Positions 5,152 to 5,365 of a DNA stretch of 5,365 bases are shown piece after piece (position 1 is the stretch's first letter; each line of letters opens with the position of its first letter). The notes under the pieces were generated by a model that saw only the letters and a list, made by a program, of their open reading frames with translations, was not told where the DNA came from and made no database searches. The position numbers were made by a program, and so were the translations under genes. This stretch comes from an uncultured Bacteroidales bacterium (GTDB taxonomy: Bacteria > Bacteroidota > Bacteroidia > Bacteroidales > Bacteroidaceae), in the NCBI GenBank assembly GCA_937901185.1, contig CALCHR010000054.1, positions 1-5,365 on the forward strand. Direction: 5' to 3'.

Positions 5152-5287
5152 GATAGTTTTTCTTAAGAATCCTCAATAGCTATAGCAGGAATATGTAGGG
5201 CCTTATTCAAAAAGTAGAGATGTCTGTGCCTCTAAAAGTCTTTTGTTGGCTGGGAATAGACAAAATGCAATTGACCTTTTAGATGCT

Positions 5288-5358
5288 GTAAACTATCTGA
5301 TATTTCTAAAGCCTTTACTAGGAAAAACTAGTAAACTACAAATTTTTCTTAGTAAACT
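5288..5358 (+). repeat. Three GTAAACT direct repeats
   Basis: GTAAACT occurs at 5288-5294, 5331-5337 and 5352-5358. The last two are extended to TAGTAAACT (5329-5337 and 5350-5358). Start-to-start distances are 43 and 21 bp, close to four and two helical turns, so the copies would face the same side of the DNA. This fits an operator or iteron-like cluster, but the units are short and the window ends here. Confidence 0.45.
5314..5335. repeat. Perfect 8-bp inverted repeat overlapping the GTAAACT cluster
   Basis: TTTACTAG (5314-5321) and CTAGTAAA (5328-5335) are exact reverse complements around the 6-base spacer GAAAAA. There is no gene ending on either side within the window and no T-run directly after the stem, so a dyad binding site is more likely than a terminator. 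A further dyad, AACTC-C-GAGTT, closes the window at 5355-5365. Confidence 0.5.
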
Positions 5359-5365
5359 CCGAGTT

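Larger units (their letters stand above)
5152..5365. other. Gene-free right end with short repeats
   Basis: No convincing gene lies here: the longest frames are 20-30 codons (for example 5220-5282 plus) and match nothing I recognise. No tRNA fold is visible. The stretch holds TTCTTAAGAA (5160-5169), ATAGCTAT (5176-5183), and from 5288 a cluster of GTAAACT repeats and an inverted repeat described separately. It probably includes the upstream region of a gene beyond the window. Confidence 0.6.

Noticed and set aside
5196..5290. Short frames on both strands (20-30 codons) as a gene remnant
   Set aside because: Neither translation resembles a transposase or other family I recognise, and no start signals accompany them.
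5314..5335. Inverted repeat read as an intrinsic terminator
   Set aside because: No gene in the window ends into it on either strand, and the T-rich tract comes several bases after the stem.

Overview
The window looks like chromosome of a member of the Bacteroidales (Bacteroides, Prevotella or a relative). Four things point there. Promoters fit the Bacteroidota consensus (TAnnTTTG at -7, TTTG-like at -33). Most starts lack a Shine-Dalgarno. A lipoprotein carries an acidic run right after its lipobox cysteine. The families present (GGGtGRT protein, DUF2582 winged helix, DUF4827-like lipoprotein) are typical of that phylum. The genus cannot be fixed from this stretch.

Layout. On the left (1-1659, minus strand) is a two-gene operon: an IscU/NifU-like Fe-S scaffold-like protein, then 20 nt downstream a GGGtGRT-family protein of unknown function whose last codons run off the left edge. 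A 300-bp AT-rich divergent region (1660-1959) carries one good promoter facing each way. On the plus strand follow dapA (lysine and diaminopimelate synthesis, 1960-2853) and, from its own promoter, a diacylglycerol/sphingosine-kinase-type lipid kinase (2967-3992). A strong bidirectional terminator (4028-4070) separates the lipid kinase from a convergent 66-residue winged-helix protein (4095-4295, minus). Behind that on the minus strand is a signal-peptide-II lipoprotein (4414-5103) with its own promoter. The last 260 bases (5104-5365) hold that promoter and a gene-free stretch with short repeats spaced about 21 and 43 bp apart.

How the genes work together. Only the scaffold/GGGtGRT pair is clearly a functional unit: co-transcribed, with a perfect Shine-Dalgarno for the second gene. 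Its biochemical role is undescribed as far as I know, and it is the best candidate here for a new system. The other four genes are mostly single transcription units: a housekeeping amino-acid/cell-wall enzyme, a lipid kinase, a small winged-helix protein, and a probably surface-exposed lipoprotein whose C-terminus resembles an FKBP fold. No mobile element, CRISPR array, tRNA or rRNA was seen.
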